DNA of 64,000 nt from Muriiphilus sp048268845 (GCA_048268845.1 JBLWUQ010000009.1:67152-131151); one strand, 5' to 3'. Numbered from the stretch's first letter, positions 50,142 to 59,495 are shown. A program made the numbers and translations. The notes: generated by a model from the letters alone, not told the origin.

Positions 50142-51836
50142 TCAGTTCGCCTGACGTCGCAGGAAGGCCGGAATTTCGACCCTCTCATGCTCGGGGTCGA
50201 TTTCGGGGTCTTCGCGATAGCTCGAACTGACCGGCGGTTGCTGGCGCGGCGAGCTTTGCGTCTGCTCGCCTCCGCCGGAATGCCCGGTCATCCGGTTGAT
50301 CAGCGAATTGATCCCGAAACGCGGCTTGTTCGCCTCTTGCGGCGCGCGCGGATCGGATGCGGAGGCCACGGCGGGCTGCTGTTCCTGCTCGCGCTTCGGC
50401 GTGCGCTGGACGGCGGCCTGCAGGCGGGCCATGGCCTCGGGCGACGGAGTCCCCGGCGACGGCGCCTTCGGTGCGACGAAGCGCGCGACGGCGGGCTGTT
50501 CCGGCCGCACCTGACGGGTCGGCTGCGGCTGGTGACGGTATTCCGGCTGCTGCTGCGGCGGCTCCGGCTGGTAGGCGCGCGGCGGCAGGTCGCCGCCGGC
50601 TTCCTCGGCCGGGAAGATGTTCTCGGCCTGCTCCTCGGCGGCGGCGGCGGTCGGGTCGATGCCCTCGTCGAAGAACGACCCCTGCGGCTCGTGGCCGTAG
50701 TCCGATGCACCCTCGGTCTCGTAGTCGTCGAAGTGGTGGCCGGTCTCGATCGCGGTGGCGGCGGCGATTGCCTGCGGCGCCTCGGCGTGGAGCTTGTCCT
50801 CGACCTCCTCGCGGCTGTGCAGCGTCTTGGACATCGGGCGGCGCGGCACCGGGATGTCGCGGTAGCGTTCGCTCGCGTCGATGCCGGTGGCCACGACGGA
50901 CACCCGCATCCGGCCCTCGATATTGGGATCGAGCGTCGAGCCGACGATGATGTTGGCGTCCGGGTCGACCTCTTCGCGAATCCGGTTCGCGGCCTCGTCC
51001 AGCTCGAACAGGGTCAGGTCATAGCCGCCGGTGATGTTGATCAGCACGCCGCGCGCGCCCTTGAGCGAGATCTCGTCAAGCAGCGGGTTGGCAATGGCCT
51101 TCTCGGCGGCCTGGATCGCGCGATCCTCGCCCTCGGCCTCGCCGGTGCCCATCATCGCCTTGCCCATCTCGTCCATCACCGCGCGCACGTCGGCAAAGTC
51201 GAGGTTGATCAGGCCGGGGCGCACCATCAGGTCGGTCACGCCCTTGACGCCCTGGTAGAGCACATCGTCGGCCATCGAGAAGGCCTCGGTGAAGGTGGTC
51301 TTTTCGTTGGCGATGCGGAACAGGTTCTGGTTCGGGATGATGATCAGCGTATCGACCATCCGCTGCAGCGCCTCGACGCCTTCCTCGGCCTGGCGCATCC
51401 GCTTGGCGCCCTCGAACTGGAAGGGCTTGGTCACGACGCCGACCGTCAGCACGCCAAGCTCACGCGCCGCCTGGGCGATGATCGGGGCCGCACCGGTGCC
51501 GGTGCCGCCGCCCATGCCGGCGGTGATGAAACACATGTGCGCGCCGGCCAGGTGATCGACGATCTGTTCGATCGATTCTTCCGCCGCCGCGGCGCCGACC
51601 GAAGCCCGCGCGCCTGCGCCGAGTCCCTCGGTCACTTTCACGCCCATCTGGATCCGGCTCGGAGCCTTGGAATTCTGCAATGCCTGGGCGTCGGTGTTCG
51701 CGACAACGAAATCGACGCCATCGAGGGCCTTGTCGATCATGTTGTTCACGGCATTGCCACCCGCGCCGCCGACGCCAAACACGGTGATCCGCGGTTTCAG
51801 TTCATCCTGCGATGGCATGGTGAGATTCAATGTCAT
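50142..51836 (-). CDS. ftsZ: Cell division GTPase FtsZ
   Basis: A 564-residue tubulin-like GTPase. The GTPase domain covers residues about 10-315 with the tubulin signature GGGTGTG at 109-115 and the T7 loop NLDFADVRAVM. A long, proline- and glutamine-rich linker of about 230 residues follows, as is typical in alphaproteobacteria. The conserved C-terminal peptide reads VEIPAFLRRQAN and binds FtsA. It builds the Z-ring at midcell. The ATG at 51836 is preceded by GGAAG. It is followed by a strong terminator. Confidence 0.97.
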   Translation of the reverse strand: MTLNLTMPSQDELKPRITVFGVGGAGGNAVNNMIDKALDGVDFVVANTDAQALQNSKAPSRIQMGVKVTEGLGAGARASVGAAAAEESIEQIVDHLAGAHMCFITAGMGGGTGTGAAPIIAQAARELGVLTVGVVTKPFQFEGAKRMRQAEEGVEALQRMVDTLIIIPNQNLFRIANEKTTFTEAFSMADDVLYQGVKGVTDLMVRPGLINLDFADVRAVMDEMGKAMMGTGEAEGEDRAIQAAEKAIANPLLDEISLKGARGVLINITGGYDLTLFELDEAANRIREEVDPDANIIVGSTLDPNIEGRMRVSVVATGIDASERYRDIPVPRRPMSKTLHSREEVEDKLHAEAPQAIAAATAIETGHHFDDYETEGASDYGHEPQGSFFDEGIDPTAAAAEEQAENIFPAEEAGGDLPPRAYQPEPPQQQPEYRHQPQPTRQVRPEQPAVARFVAPKAPSPGTPSPEAMARLQAAVQRTPKREQEQQPAVASASDPRAPQEANKPRFGINSLINRMTGHSGGGEQTQSSPRQQPPVSSSYREDPEIDPEHERVEIPAFLRRQAN

Positions 51837-52017
51837 GATCTTCCGCCTGTCCTTTGCGTTCTGTCCCGTCCCGCCACTTTCGGACGGGTTGTCCACTCCT
51901 TAAGGAATCTAAACGCGTTTTGCAGTAAGGTCACGGGAAAAAACGGCCCAAAACCCCGAAATGTGGGGCGAATGGGTCAGATTTCAGCAAGATGTTGCCG
52001 CGTGGGCAGCCGCCCGC

Positions 52018-53352
52018 CTACCAGTTGTCGCGAAACCATTTCACAGCCCAGCGCAAAGAGCGTGCCGGATAGCTGTCGGCGGGGATCTCGAAATCCCACC
52101 ATTCGTCCTGCGGATGGGCGGCAAACAGGCACAATCCGACCGCCGATGCGAAGGCCGCGCCGGTCGCCGCCTGCGGCAATCCCTGCACCCGGAGCGGGCG
52201 GCCGATGCGCACCTGCTGTCCGAGGATCTTGGGCGCCAGCCCGTCAAGGCCGGGGATCTGGCTGGCCCCGCCGGTCAGCACGATCTGCTGGCTCGGCAGG
52301 TGATTGAAGCCCGCGGCATCCAGCCGGTCGCGGACCTCCTCGAGGATCTCCTCGACCCGCGGCCGCATGATCCCGATCAGTTCCGAGCGCGACACGGTGC
52401 GCCGGTCACGCTCCCAGTCGCCGCTGTCGCCGCCGATCTCGATCTGTTCGCGGTCATCCATGCCGGTGGCATAGACCCCGCCATAGAAGGTCTTGATCCG
52501 CTCGGCGGTGGCCAGCGGCACCCGCAGCCCCTTGGCGATGTCCGAGGTGACGTGATCCCCACCCAGCCGCACGCTGTCGGCGAAAATCATGTGTTTCTTG
52601 ATGAAGATCGAGATGCCGGTGGCCCCGCCGCCCATGTCGATGCAGGCCGCGCCAAGTTCCTGCTCGTCCTCGACCAGCGCCGAGATCCCGGCGGCATAGG
52701 CCGAGGAGGCGATCCCGGCCAGTTCGAGGTCGCAGCGCTTGATGCAATGCAGAAGGTTGCGCACCACGGTCGCGTCGACCGTCAGCACGTGCATGTCGAC
52801 CGACAGCCGGTTGCCAATCTGGCCGCGCGGATCGCCAAGGCCCGAGCGGTGGTCGATGGCGAAGTTGACCGGCTGGGCATGCAGAACCTCGCGCCCCTCG
52901 CCGAAATCAGGCACCTCGCAGGCGGCCAGCACGCGGGCGATGTCGTCCTCGGTGACCGAGCCGTGGCGCAATTCGACCGATCCGGCCAGGCCGTAGCTGC
53001 GCGGTTCCGCCCCGGCGAAGGTGGCGATGACGTGGTCGACGCGGGTGTTGGCCATCTTCTGCGCGCCCTGCACAGCGGTGCGGATCGCGCGCTCGGTCTC
53101 CTGCATCGCGTCGATCTCGCCAAAGCGCACCCCGCGCGAGCGTGTCGTCGAGGCACCGATCACCCGGAATGCCGACTGCCCCGCCATCGAGCCGACGCCA
53201 TCGGAATCGCGAAACCGCTCCGGCCCGTCGAAGCGCAGCACAAGGCAGCCGATCTTGGCGGTTCCGATGTCGAGAATGGCGATCACGCCGCGCTGGATTG
53301 CGGCACGGCGCATGGCGCGCATCGCTCGTTGCTGCTGGTAGAGATCGGTCAT
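52018..53352 (-). CDS. ftsA: Cell division protein FtsA
   Basis: A 444-residue actin-fold protein. The phosphate-1 loop ILDIGTAKIGCLV and the second ATP motif ACIDMGGGATGISIF are clear, with the adenosine motif VLTGGASQIPG. The C-terminal stretch SLRWAVKWFRDNW is the amphipathic helix that holds FtsA and FtsZ on the membrane. The start overlaps the ftsQ stop (ATGA). About 180 bases separate it from ftsZ, enough for a separate ftsZ promoter. Confidence 0.96.
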   Translation of the reverse strand: MTDLYQQQRAMRAMRRAAIQRGVIAILDIGTAKIGCLVLRFDGPERFRDSDGVGSMAGQSAFRVIGASTTRSRGVRFGEIDAMQETERAIRTAVQGAQKMANTRVDHVIATFAGAEPRSYGLAGSVELRHGSVTEDDIARVLAACEVPDFGEGREVLHAQPVNFAIDHRSGLGDPRGQIGNRLSVDMHVLTVDATVVRNLLHCIKRCDLELAGIASSAYAAGISALVEDEQELGAACIDMGGGATGISIFIKKHMIFADSVRLGGDHVTSDIAKGLRVPLATAERIKTFYGGVYATGMDDREQIEIGGDSGDWERDRRTVSRSELIGIMRPRVEEILEEVRDRLDAAGFNHLPSQQIVLTGGASQIPGLDGLAPKILGQQVRIGRPLRVQGLPQAATGAAFASAVGLCLFAAHPQDEWWDFEIPADSYPARSLRWAVKWFRDNW

Positions 53353-54254
53353 CACGGGGTCACTCCAGAAGATAGGCTGCGGATGTGGCGCAACTCGTCG
53401 ACCGCCGGCAGCGACAGCCGCAGCGTCGGGCGCATCGGGTTGCGCATGTCTATATCGGTGATGTCGCGGGCCAGAAGATCCTGCGCCTGATTGAGCGCCA
53501 GCACCTGTTCCAGCGCCGCAACCGGGCTGTCCTCGGGCAGCAGGATGCGCCGGTTGCCCGACAGCACCACGTCCCAGCGCCGCTCGCCGACCCGGATCAG
53601 CCCGCGCAGATCGCTTGTCAGCGGCCCCGCGGCGGCGATGATCGCCAGCGCCTCGGGCACGTTCCTGTCGGCGCCAGTCCCCGCCACCAGCGGCAGATCG
53701 GCCCGCGCGCTGCGCCCGGTGACCGAGGCGACGCGGTGGCCGGTGGCGTCGATCAGGTCGATCGCGGTGGGCGCGCGCCAGACCAGAACCGGCTCGCGCT
53801 CGGTGATCGCGACCTCGAGCACGCCGCCGGGGCGGACGCGCACGCCGACCGACTGGACCACATCGAACGAGGCGATCTCGGCGCGCATCGCCTCGAGGTC
53901 GATGTCGAACGAACTGGTCGGGAAGTCGATCGGATAGCGGGTGCGGATCTCGCGGTCGAGCACCGGCGAGGCACCCTCGATCGCCATCAGCTTGACCATG
54001 AACTCGGGCCGGGTCTCGACCGAGCGGCGGATCTCGGCGACCTTGTCGGTGATCGCCTCGCGGTTGGCGGGTTCGGCAAAATACCAGCCGGTCGCGGTCA
54101 GGATCAGAAACACCGGGATGCCGACGCGAAACAGCGACCGGTAGAGCGGCGTGAGCCAGATCCGGTGGATGCGGTAGGCCACCCGCGACGGCGCCGGATC
54201 GCGGCGCGGGGCGCGATTGGCGGGGGCACGGCGCGGCGCGCTCAGCGGTTGCAT
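53352..54254 (-). CDS. ftsQ: Cell division protein FtsQ
   Basis: A 300-residue bitopic protein. A basic, proline- and arginine-rich cytoplasmic tail (SAPRRAPANRAPRRDPAPSR) precedes one membrane segment (GIPVFLILTATGWYFA). The periplasmic part has a POTRA domain (FMVKLMAIEGASPVLDREI) and a beta domain. It joins FtsB and FtsL at the septum. The ATG at 54254 has GGAGG seven bases upstream and overlaps the end of ddl by 13 bases. Confidence 0.93.
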   Translation of the reverse strand: MQPLSAPRRAPANRAPRRDPAPSRVAYRIHRIWLTPLYRSLFRVGIPVFLILTATGWYFAEPANREAITDKVAEIRRSVETRPEFMVKLMAIEGASPVLDREIRTRYPIDFPTSSFDIDLEAMRAEIASFDVVQSVGVRVRPGGVLEVAITEREPVLVWRAPTAIDLIDATGHRVASVTGRSARADLPLVAGTGADRNVPEALAIIAAAGPLTSDLRGLIRVGERRWDVVLSGNRRILLPEDSPVAALEQVLALNQAQDLLARDITDIDMRNPMRPTLRLSLPAVDELRHIRSLSSGVTP

Positions 54255-55162
54255 GATGCATCCTCCACCATCCAGCGGCACAATTGCCCGAAGCTCCAGC
54301 CCTGCGCCGCCGCCTGTTCCGGCACCAGCGAGGTCGGCGTCATTCCCGGCTGGGTGTTGATTTCCAGCACGATCAGCCCGTCGAGCCCGCGCGAATCGTC
54401 CCAGCGGAAATCCGTCCTGCTGACGCCCCGGCAGCCCATCGCCGCATGGGCGTGCAATGCGTAGTCGAGGCAATGCACCTCGATCTCGGCGGGAATGTCG
54501 GCGGGCACGACGTGATACGAACCGCCGGCACTGTATTTCGCGTGGTAGTCATACCAGCCCTCGGCGATGATCTCGGTCACCGCCAGCGCCTTGTCCCCGA
54601 CCACGGTGGTGGTCAGCTCGCGCCCCGGCACATAGGCCTCGACCATCATCACATCGGGGTCGCGCTCGGTCAGTCGCGGTGGCGTGTTGGCGCCCTTGGC
54701 GACGATATGGACGCCGACCGACGAGCCTTCGTTGAAGGGTTTGACGACATAGGGCGGCTCCATCAGGTGCCGCGCCTCGATCTCGGATTTCGCGGCCAGC
54801 AGGCTTTCGGCGACCGGCAGTCCGGCGCTGCGAAACGCCGCCTTGGCGCGCTCCTTGTCCATCGCCAGCGCCGAGGCCAGCACGCCGGAATGGGTGTAGG
54901 GCAGGCCCAGCCATTCGAGCATCCCCTGCACGCAGCCATCCTCGCCCCAACGACCGTGGAGCGCGTTGAACACGATATCTGGCTTGATTTCGGACAGCCG
55001 GGTGCAGAGATCGCGGCCAGCATCGACCTCGATCACCTCATAGCCTTCGCCCCGGAGCGCGGCGGCGCATTCGCGCCCTGAACTCAGCGACACCTCCCGC
55101 TCGGCGGAAGGGCCACCCATGAGTACCGCGACCTTGAGGGCTGTCCTGCCCGGATTGCCCAC
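54242..55162 (-). CDS. ddl: D-alanine-D-alanine ligase Ddl
   Basis: A 306-residue ATP-grasp ligase. Signature stretches are LMGGPSAEREVSLSSG, ALHGRWGEDGCVQGMLE, VVKPFNEGSSVGV and LEINTQPGMTPTSLVPE. It joins two D-alanines for the end of the stem peptide in the cytoplasm. The start is a GTG at 55162 with GAGG eight bases upstream; the next in-frame ATG would remove part of the first strand. It lies between murB and ftsQ as usual. Confidence 0.95.
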   Translation of the reverse strand: MGNPGRTALKVAVLMGGPSAEREVSLSSGRECAAALRGEGYEVIEVDAGRDLCTRLSEIKPDIVFNALHGRWGEDGCVQGMLEWLGLPYTHSGVLASALAMDKERAKAAFRSAGLPVAESLLAAKSEIEARHLMEPPYVVKPFNEGSSVGVHIVAKGANTPPRLTERDPDVMMVEAYVPGRELTTTVVGDKALAVTEIIAEGWYDYHAKYSAGGSYHVVPADIPAEIEVHCLDYALHAHAAMGCRGVSRTDFRWDDSRGLDGLIVLEINTQPGMTPTSLVPEQAAAQGWSFGQLCRWMVEDASCNR

Positions 55163-55220
55163 TTCGTTTGCCTCGTTCCCGGCCTTTTGCGGCCGGTTAT
55201 CGTGTCGTTTCTTGTTGTCG

Positions 55221-56147
55221 TTAATCCTGCGCCGGTTCTCCCACCCGCATGATTTCCCACTCTAGCGTGAGGCCGCTTGAATCGTAAACCTTTTTTCGCA
55301 CCAGTTCGCCAAGCTGTTCCAGCTCGCCCGCCGTGGCGGTGCCGGTATTGGTCAGGAAATTCGGGTGTTTCGGGCTCATCTGCGCCCCGCCCAGCATCGC
55401 CCCGCGCATCCCGGCATCCTCGATCACCTTCCACGCCTTCAACTCGTGGCTGTCATCGGCGCGCCCGGTCGACGAGAACCCGGCCGGGTTGCGAAAGGTG
55501 CTGCCGGCGGTGCGATCCTTGGTCGGCTGGGTCGCATCGCGCCGGGCAAGCTGTGACGCCATGCGCTCGGCCAGCTCCTGCGGATCGCCCTCGGGGCCTT
55601 CAAAGGTTGCCTCGACCAGCACCCAGCCCTCGGGCAGCGCGGTCTGGCGATAGCGAAAATCGAGGTCGGCGGCAGTCAGCGTCACCACCTCGCCCGCCCG
55701 CGTCACCGCCCTGGCCGCGACGAAGGCATCGGCGGTGTAACGCCCGTAACAGCCCGCGTTCATCCGCACCGCGCCGCCGATCGCGCCGGGAATGGTGCGC
55801 AGGAAGGTCAGGTCCACCCCAGCCTCGGCCGCCTTGCGCGCCACATGCGCGTCCAGCGCCGCAGCCCCCGCCGTGACCCGCGTTCCCTCGATCTGGATCG
55901 TGTTGAAGCCCCGCCCCAGCCGGATCACCACGCCGCGAATACCGCCATCGCGCACGATCAGGTTCGAGCCGACACCCATGGGAAACACCGGCACATCCGG
56001 GTCGAGCGCGGCGAGGAACGCGCGCAGATCGTCAAGGTTCGCAGGCTGGAACAACCAATCCGCCGGGCCTCCGACGCGCAGCCATGTCAGGTCCGACAGC
56101 GTGCGGCTCTCGGTCAGCGTGCCGCGAACGGAAGGCATCCCGCTCAT
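55221..56147 (-). CDS. murB: UDP-N-acetylenolpyruvoylglucosamine reductase MurB
   Basis: A 308-residue FAD enzyme. The flavin-binding motifs are TWLRVGGPADWLFQP, PMGVGSNLIVRDGG and GIPGAI-like TIPGAIGGAVRMNAG. The catalytic serine is in GSTFRNPAG. It reduces UDP-GlcNAc-enolpyruvate to UDP-MurNAc. Its ATG overlaps the stop of a small membrane-protein gene (ATGA). MurC, its usual upstream partner, lies some 10 kb away downstream of recN. Confidence 0.95.
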   Translation of the reverse strand: MSGMPSVRGTLTESRTLSDLTWLRVGGPADWLFQPANLDDLRAFLAALDPDVPVFPMGVGSNLIVRDGGIRGVVIRLGRGFNTIQIEGTRVTAGAAALDAHVARKAAEAGVDLTFLRTIPGAIGGAVRMNAGCYGRYTADAFVAARAVTRAGEVVTLTAADLDFRYRQTALPEGWVLVEATFEGPEGDPQELAERMASQLARRDATQPTKDRTAGSTFRNPAGFSSTGRADDSHELKAWKVIEDAGMRGAMLGGAQMSPKHPNFLTNTGTATAGELEQLGELVRKKVYDSSGLTLEWEIMRVGEPAQD

Positions 56148-56404
56148 GCCCGAAGCCGCCGTTTGCCAAGGACGAAACCCAGAAGCATCCCGATCACCAC
56201 CGGCGCGAACCAGTCCGACACCAGCGCCTGAACCATGCCCGCATCCCCTGCCCGCCCCGCGCCGAAGCCGATCGCGCCAAGGCCCAGCAGGATCGCCGCC
56301 GCGCCGACCGTGATCCGCCCGGCCTGTTCGCTGACGCGCGTGGTCAGATAAAAGGAAATGCCGAACCCGATCACCGCGAGCCCCACCATGATTGCGATCT
56401 GCAC
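56144..56404 (-). CDS. Small membrane protein upstream of murB
   Basis: An 86-residue protein with two or three hydrophobic stretches (IAIMVGLAVIGFGISFYL, ITVGAAAILLGLGAIGFGAG, WFAPVVIGMLLGFVLG) and a basic C-terminus. I do not recognise a family; its place and size resemble the DUF2484 genes beside mur genes in this group, but the sequence differs. The GTG at 56404 has GGAGG five bases upstream; an ATG at 56389 is possible. It is translationally coupled to murB. Confidence 0.65.
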   Translation of the reverse strand: MQIAIMVGLAVIGFGISFYLTTRVSEQAGRITVGAAAILLGLGAIGFGAGRAGDAGMVQALVSDWFAPVVIGMLLGFVLGKRRLRA

Positions 56405-56525
56405 CCGTGCCTCCGCCTTGTGCTGCGCGCAATCTAGCAGCCAGCGACCGGGCAGCAAGCCCCGGACCGGACCGGCGCGCAACTTCGCCCTTGCCAAACC
56501 GGCCCGGACGCGGAACCAACGGGGC

Positions 56526-57188
56526 ATGAGTGCCTATCGCTTCACCTTCGCCGGGACCGATCTGGAAATGCTGCCCTCGGGCGCGCTCCACTGGCCCGAG
56601 CGCGGGCTGCTCTGTGTTTCAGACCTGCATCTGGGCCGCTCCGAACGCTATGCCCGCAACGCCGGCGCGCTGCTGCCACCCTATGAGGTCCGCGACACGC
56701 TGACCCGGCTCGAGGCCGATATCGAGGCCACCGGCGCGGCGGCTGTGATCTGCCTTGGCGACAGTTTCGACGACAGCGCCGCGGTCGACGGGCTGGACGA
56801 GCGGGTTCAGGACTGGATCACCCGGCTGATGGCCGGGCGGCGCTGGGTCTGGATCGCGGGCAACCACGACCCCGGCCCGATCACCCTAGGTGGCAGCCAC
56901 ATGGCCGAACTGCCCGCCCCGCCACTGTCATTTCGACATATCGCCAAACCCGGCGCGGCGGGCGAGGTTTCGGGGCATTATCACCCCAAGGTGCGGCTGA
57001 CGGCGGGCGGGCGCAGCCGTGCCCGGCCCTGCCTGTTGTTCGACAGCGACCGGGTGATCCTGCCGGCCTTTGGCACCTATACCGGCGGGCTGCGCAGCGA
57101 CGACGCCGCCCTTACCCGCCTGATGCGCCGCGAGGCGCTGGCGGTGATGACCGGCCCGATTCCGCGCGCGATCCCGATGCCGCGGTGA
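56526..57188 (+). CDS. pdeM: PdeM-like metallophosphoesterase (ligase-associated)
   Basis: A 220-residue calcineurin-like phosphoesterase with the complete metal-binding series: DLHLG, GDSFDD, GNHD and GHYHPK. The pattern matches the ligase-associated DNA damage response endonuclease PdeM. Family members are usually encoded with a DNA ligase and an Lhr-like helicase; neither is in this window, so the function is inferred from sequence only. It is divergent from the murB unit, with 121 bases between. Confidence 0.85.
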   Translation: MSAYRFTFAGTDLEMLPSGALHWPERGLLCVSDLHLGRSERYARNAGALLPPYEVRDTLTRLEADIEATGAAAVICLGDSFDDSAAVDGLDERVQDWITRLMAGRRWVWIAGNHDPGPITLGGSHMAELPAPPLSFRHIAKPGAAGEVSGHYHPKVRLTAGGRSRARPCLLFDSDRVILPAFGTYTGGLRSDDAALTRLMRREALAVMTGPIPRAIPMPR

Positions 57189-57238
57189 GGCGCAGCGTCA
57201 CGCTTGCCCTGCCCGCCGCCAGCGGTCATCCTCGCGCC

Positions 57239-57685
57239 ATGACAACACCGCCCGACCCCGATTTCGACGCCCGCGTGCGCGCCAGCTTCGCCGCCCAGAC
57301 GATGATGACGACGCTGGGCGCGACCCTGACCGACATTGCCCCCGGCCATGTCCGCATCACATCGACGATCCCGCCCGGCGCGCGCCAGCAACACGGCGTC
57401 GGCCATGCCGGGCTGACCTTCTCGATCGGCGACAGTGCGGCGGGCTACGCGGCGCTGTCGCTGATGCCCGCCGATCAGGAAGTGCTGACCGCCGAGATGA
57501 AGATCAACCTGATGGCACCCGCGCGCGGTGACAGCCTCATCGCGGAAGGCCGCGTCTTGCGCCCGGGCCGCCGCCTGATGACGGTCGAGGCCAATGTCTG
57601 GGCCATCGACGGCGACCGCCGCAGCCATATCGCCGTGATGACGGGCACGATGGTGCCGGTCCCGATCCTGAAGGAAAAGCCATGA
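57239..57685 (+). CDS. PaaI-family hotdog thioesterase
   Basis: A 148-residue hotdog-fold enzyme. QQHGVGHAGLTFSIGDSAAGYA covers the active-site helix with the catalytic Asp position, and VLTAEMKINLMAPARGD is the following strand pair. It probably hydrolyses an acyl-CoA. The start is uncertain: ATG at 57239 lacks a good ribosome site, while a GTG at 57185 overlaps the pdeM stop. Its stop overlaps the crotonase start by four bases, so the two act together, likely on one CoA ester. Confidence 0.8.
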   Translation: MTTPPDPDFDARVRASFAAQTMMTTLGATLTDIAPGHVRITSTIPPGARQQHGVGHAGLTFSIGDSAAGYAALSLMPADQEVLTAEMKINLMAPARGDSLIAEGRVLRPGRRLMTVEANVWAIDGDRRSHIAVMTGTMVPVPILKEKP

Positions 57686-58473
57686 GCGAACGCGTCACCA
57701 TCAGCCGCGACGGCCCCGTCGCCACCGTCACGATGAACCGGCCCGAGAAGCTCAACGCGCTGGATGTCACCCAGATCGAGGCGATCGTGGCCGCCGGCGC
57801 GACCCTCGCCGCAACGAAGGACATCCGTGCCGTGGTGCTGACCGGCGCGGGCGGCAGTTTCTGCGCCGGGCTCGATGTGGCGGCGATGCCGAAGATCGCC
57901 GAACTGGCCCGGACCACCGGCTTCATGAGCCGCAGCCACGGACGCTCGAACCTGTTTCAGGCCGCCGCGATGACCTGGGCCGAACTGCCGCAACCGGTGA
58001 TCGCTTCGGTCGAGGGTCACGCCTATGGCGGCGGCTTCCAGATCATGCTGGGCGCGGATATCCGCATCGCCGCCCCCGGCGCGAAGTTCTCGATCATGGA
58101 GGCGAAATGGGGCCTCGTGCCCGACATGGGCGGCATGGTGCTGGCGCGCCGCCTGATGCGCGGCGACGTGCTCAGGCGCCTGACCTACACCGCCGAGGTG
58201 TTCGACGCCGGGGCCGCCCTCGGCTGGGGCGTGATCACCGAGATTGCCGACGATCCCCTCGCCCGTGCTCAGGCGCTCGCGGCGATGATCGCCAGCCGCT
58301 CGCCCGACGCGGTGCGCGCGGCGAAACGGCTGATCTCGGACACCGAGGTGATGGGCGCGGGCGACGTGCTGCTTGAGGAAAGCGCGGCGCAGGAGGCGCT
58401 GGTGGGCCAGCCCAACCAGCTCGAAGCGGTGATGGCGGGCTTTGAGAAGCGCGCGCCGAAGTTCAACGACTGA
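57682..58473 (+). CDS. Enoyl-CoA hydratase/isomerase (crotonase) family protein
   Basis: A 263-residue crotonase. MNRPEKLNALD is the family start. The oxyanion-hole stretch is in GSFCAGLDVAAM, and the second in YGGGFQIMLGADIRIAAP followed by MEAKWGLVPDMGG. The usual catalytic glutamates of hydratases are not both evident, so it may be an isomerase or hydrolase. It is translated together with the thioesterase gene. Substrate unknown. Confidence 0.87.
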   Translation: MSERVTISRDGPVATVTMNRPEKLNALDVTQIEAIVAAGATLAATKDIRAVVLTGAGGSFCAGLDVAAMPKIAELARTTGFMSRSHGRSNLFQAAAMTWAELPQPVIASVEGHAYGGGFQIMLGADIRIAAPGAKFSIMEAKWGLVPDMGGMVLARRLMRGDVLRRLTYTAEVFDAGAALGWGVITEIADDPLARAQALAAMIASRSPDAVRAAKRLISDTEVMGAGDVLLEESAAQEALVGQPNQLEAVMAGFEKRAPKFND

Positions 58474-58552
58474 GGCGCGGCGCTTTCACTTTTTCAACAT
58501 CTGCGCCTGAGTTCGCGCGAAAACCGGCACCAGAACATCACTTTTCCAACTC

Positions 58553-59452
58553 TTACGCCGTAAGCCCCTCGGGCTCCTCCAGCCCGTGCGCCCGGCAGGT
58601 CGCGGTCAGGGTGTTGGCCAGCAGACAGGCAATCGTCATCGGCCCGACGCCGCCCGGCACCGGCGTGATCGCCCCCGCCACCGCGCGCGCGGAGTCGAAA
58701 TCGACATCGCCCACCAGCTTGCCCTTGCCGCCTTCCTCAGTCGGCGCCAGACGGTTGATGCCAACATCGATCACCACGGCACCCGGCTTGATCCAGTCCC
58801 CCGGCACCATCTGCGCCCGCCCCACCGCCGCAACGACGATGTCGGCGCGGCGCACCACATCGGCAATGTCCCTGGTGCGCGAATGCGCCATCGTCACCGT
58901 GCAGCTGTCACGCAGCAAAAGCTGCGCCATCGGCTTGCCGACGATGTTCGAGCGCCCGATCACCACCGCATCCAGCCCCGACAGACTGCCCAGTTCCTCG
59001 CGCAAGAGCATCAGACAGCCCAAGGGCGTGCAGGGCACCATCGCCTTCTGCCCGGTCGCCAGCAGCCCGACATTCGAGATGTGAAACCCGTCGACATCCT
59101 TGGCCGGGTCGATCGAGTTGATCACCAGATCCTCGTTCAGATGACCCGGCAGCGGCAATTGCACCAGGATACCGTTCACCGCCGGATCGCCGTTCAGCCG
59201 GTCGATCAGCGCCAGCAACTCGGCCTCGGAGGTCTCCGCCGGCAACCGGTGCTCGAACGAGTTCATCCCGACCTCGACCGTCAGCTTGCCCTTGGAGCGC
59301 ACATAGACCTGGCTCGCCGGATCTTCGCCCACCAGCACCACGGCAAGGCCCGGCGTGATGCCATGCGCCTCGGCCAGTCGTGCCACATGTTGCGCCACCT
59401 TGCCCCGCACAGTCGCGGCAAAGGCCGTTCCGTCAATCAGCGTCGCAGCCAT
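58553..59452 (-). CDS. folD: Methylenetetrahydrofolate dehydrogenase/cyclohydrolase FolD
   Basis: A 299-residue bifunctional enzyme. The catalytic lysine is in YVRSKGK. QLPLPGHL and DVDGFH line the folate site, and VVIGRSNIVGKPMAQLL is the NADP-binding motif, with PVPGGVGPMT near the end. It interconverts methylene-, methenyl- and formyl-tetrahydrofolate. The ATG at 59452 has GGCGGAG upstream. It lies downstream of fhs on the same strand, a frequent pairing, and its leader holds a copy of a dispersed AAATACTC-type repeat. Confidence 0.95.
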   Translation of the reverse strand: MAATLIDGTAFAATVRGKVAQHVARLAEAHGITPGLAVVLVGEDPASQVYVRSKGKLTVEVGMNSFEHRLPAETSEAELLALIDRLNGDPAVNGILVQLPLPGHLNEDLVINSIDPAKDVDGFHISNVGLLATGQKAMVPCTPLGCLMLLREELGSLSGLDAVVIGRSNIVGKPMAQLLLRDSCTVTMAHSRTRDIADVVRRADIVVAAVGRAQMVPGDWIKPGAVVIDVGINRLAPTEEGGKGKLVGDVDFDSARAVAGAITPVPGGVGPMTIACLLANTLTATCRAHGLEEPEGLTA

Positions 59453-59495
59453 CTCCGCCCCCTTCATCTTGGTCAAAATACTCTCGCCGAAGGCA

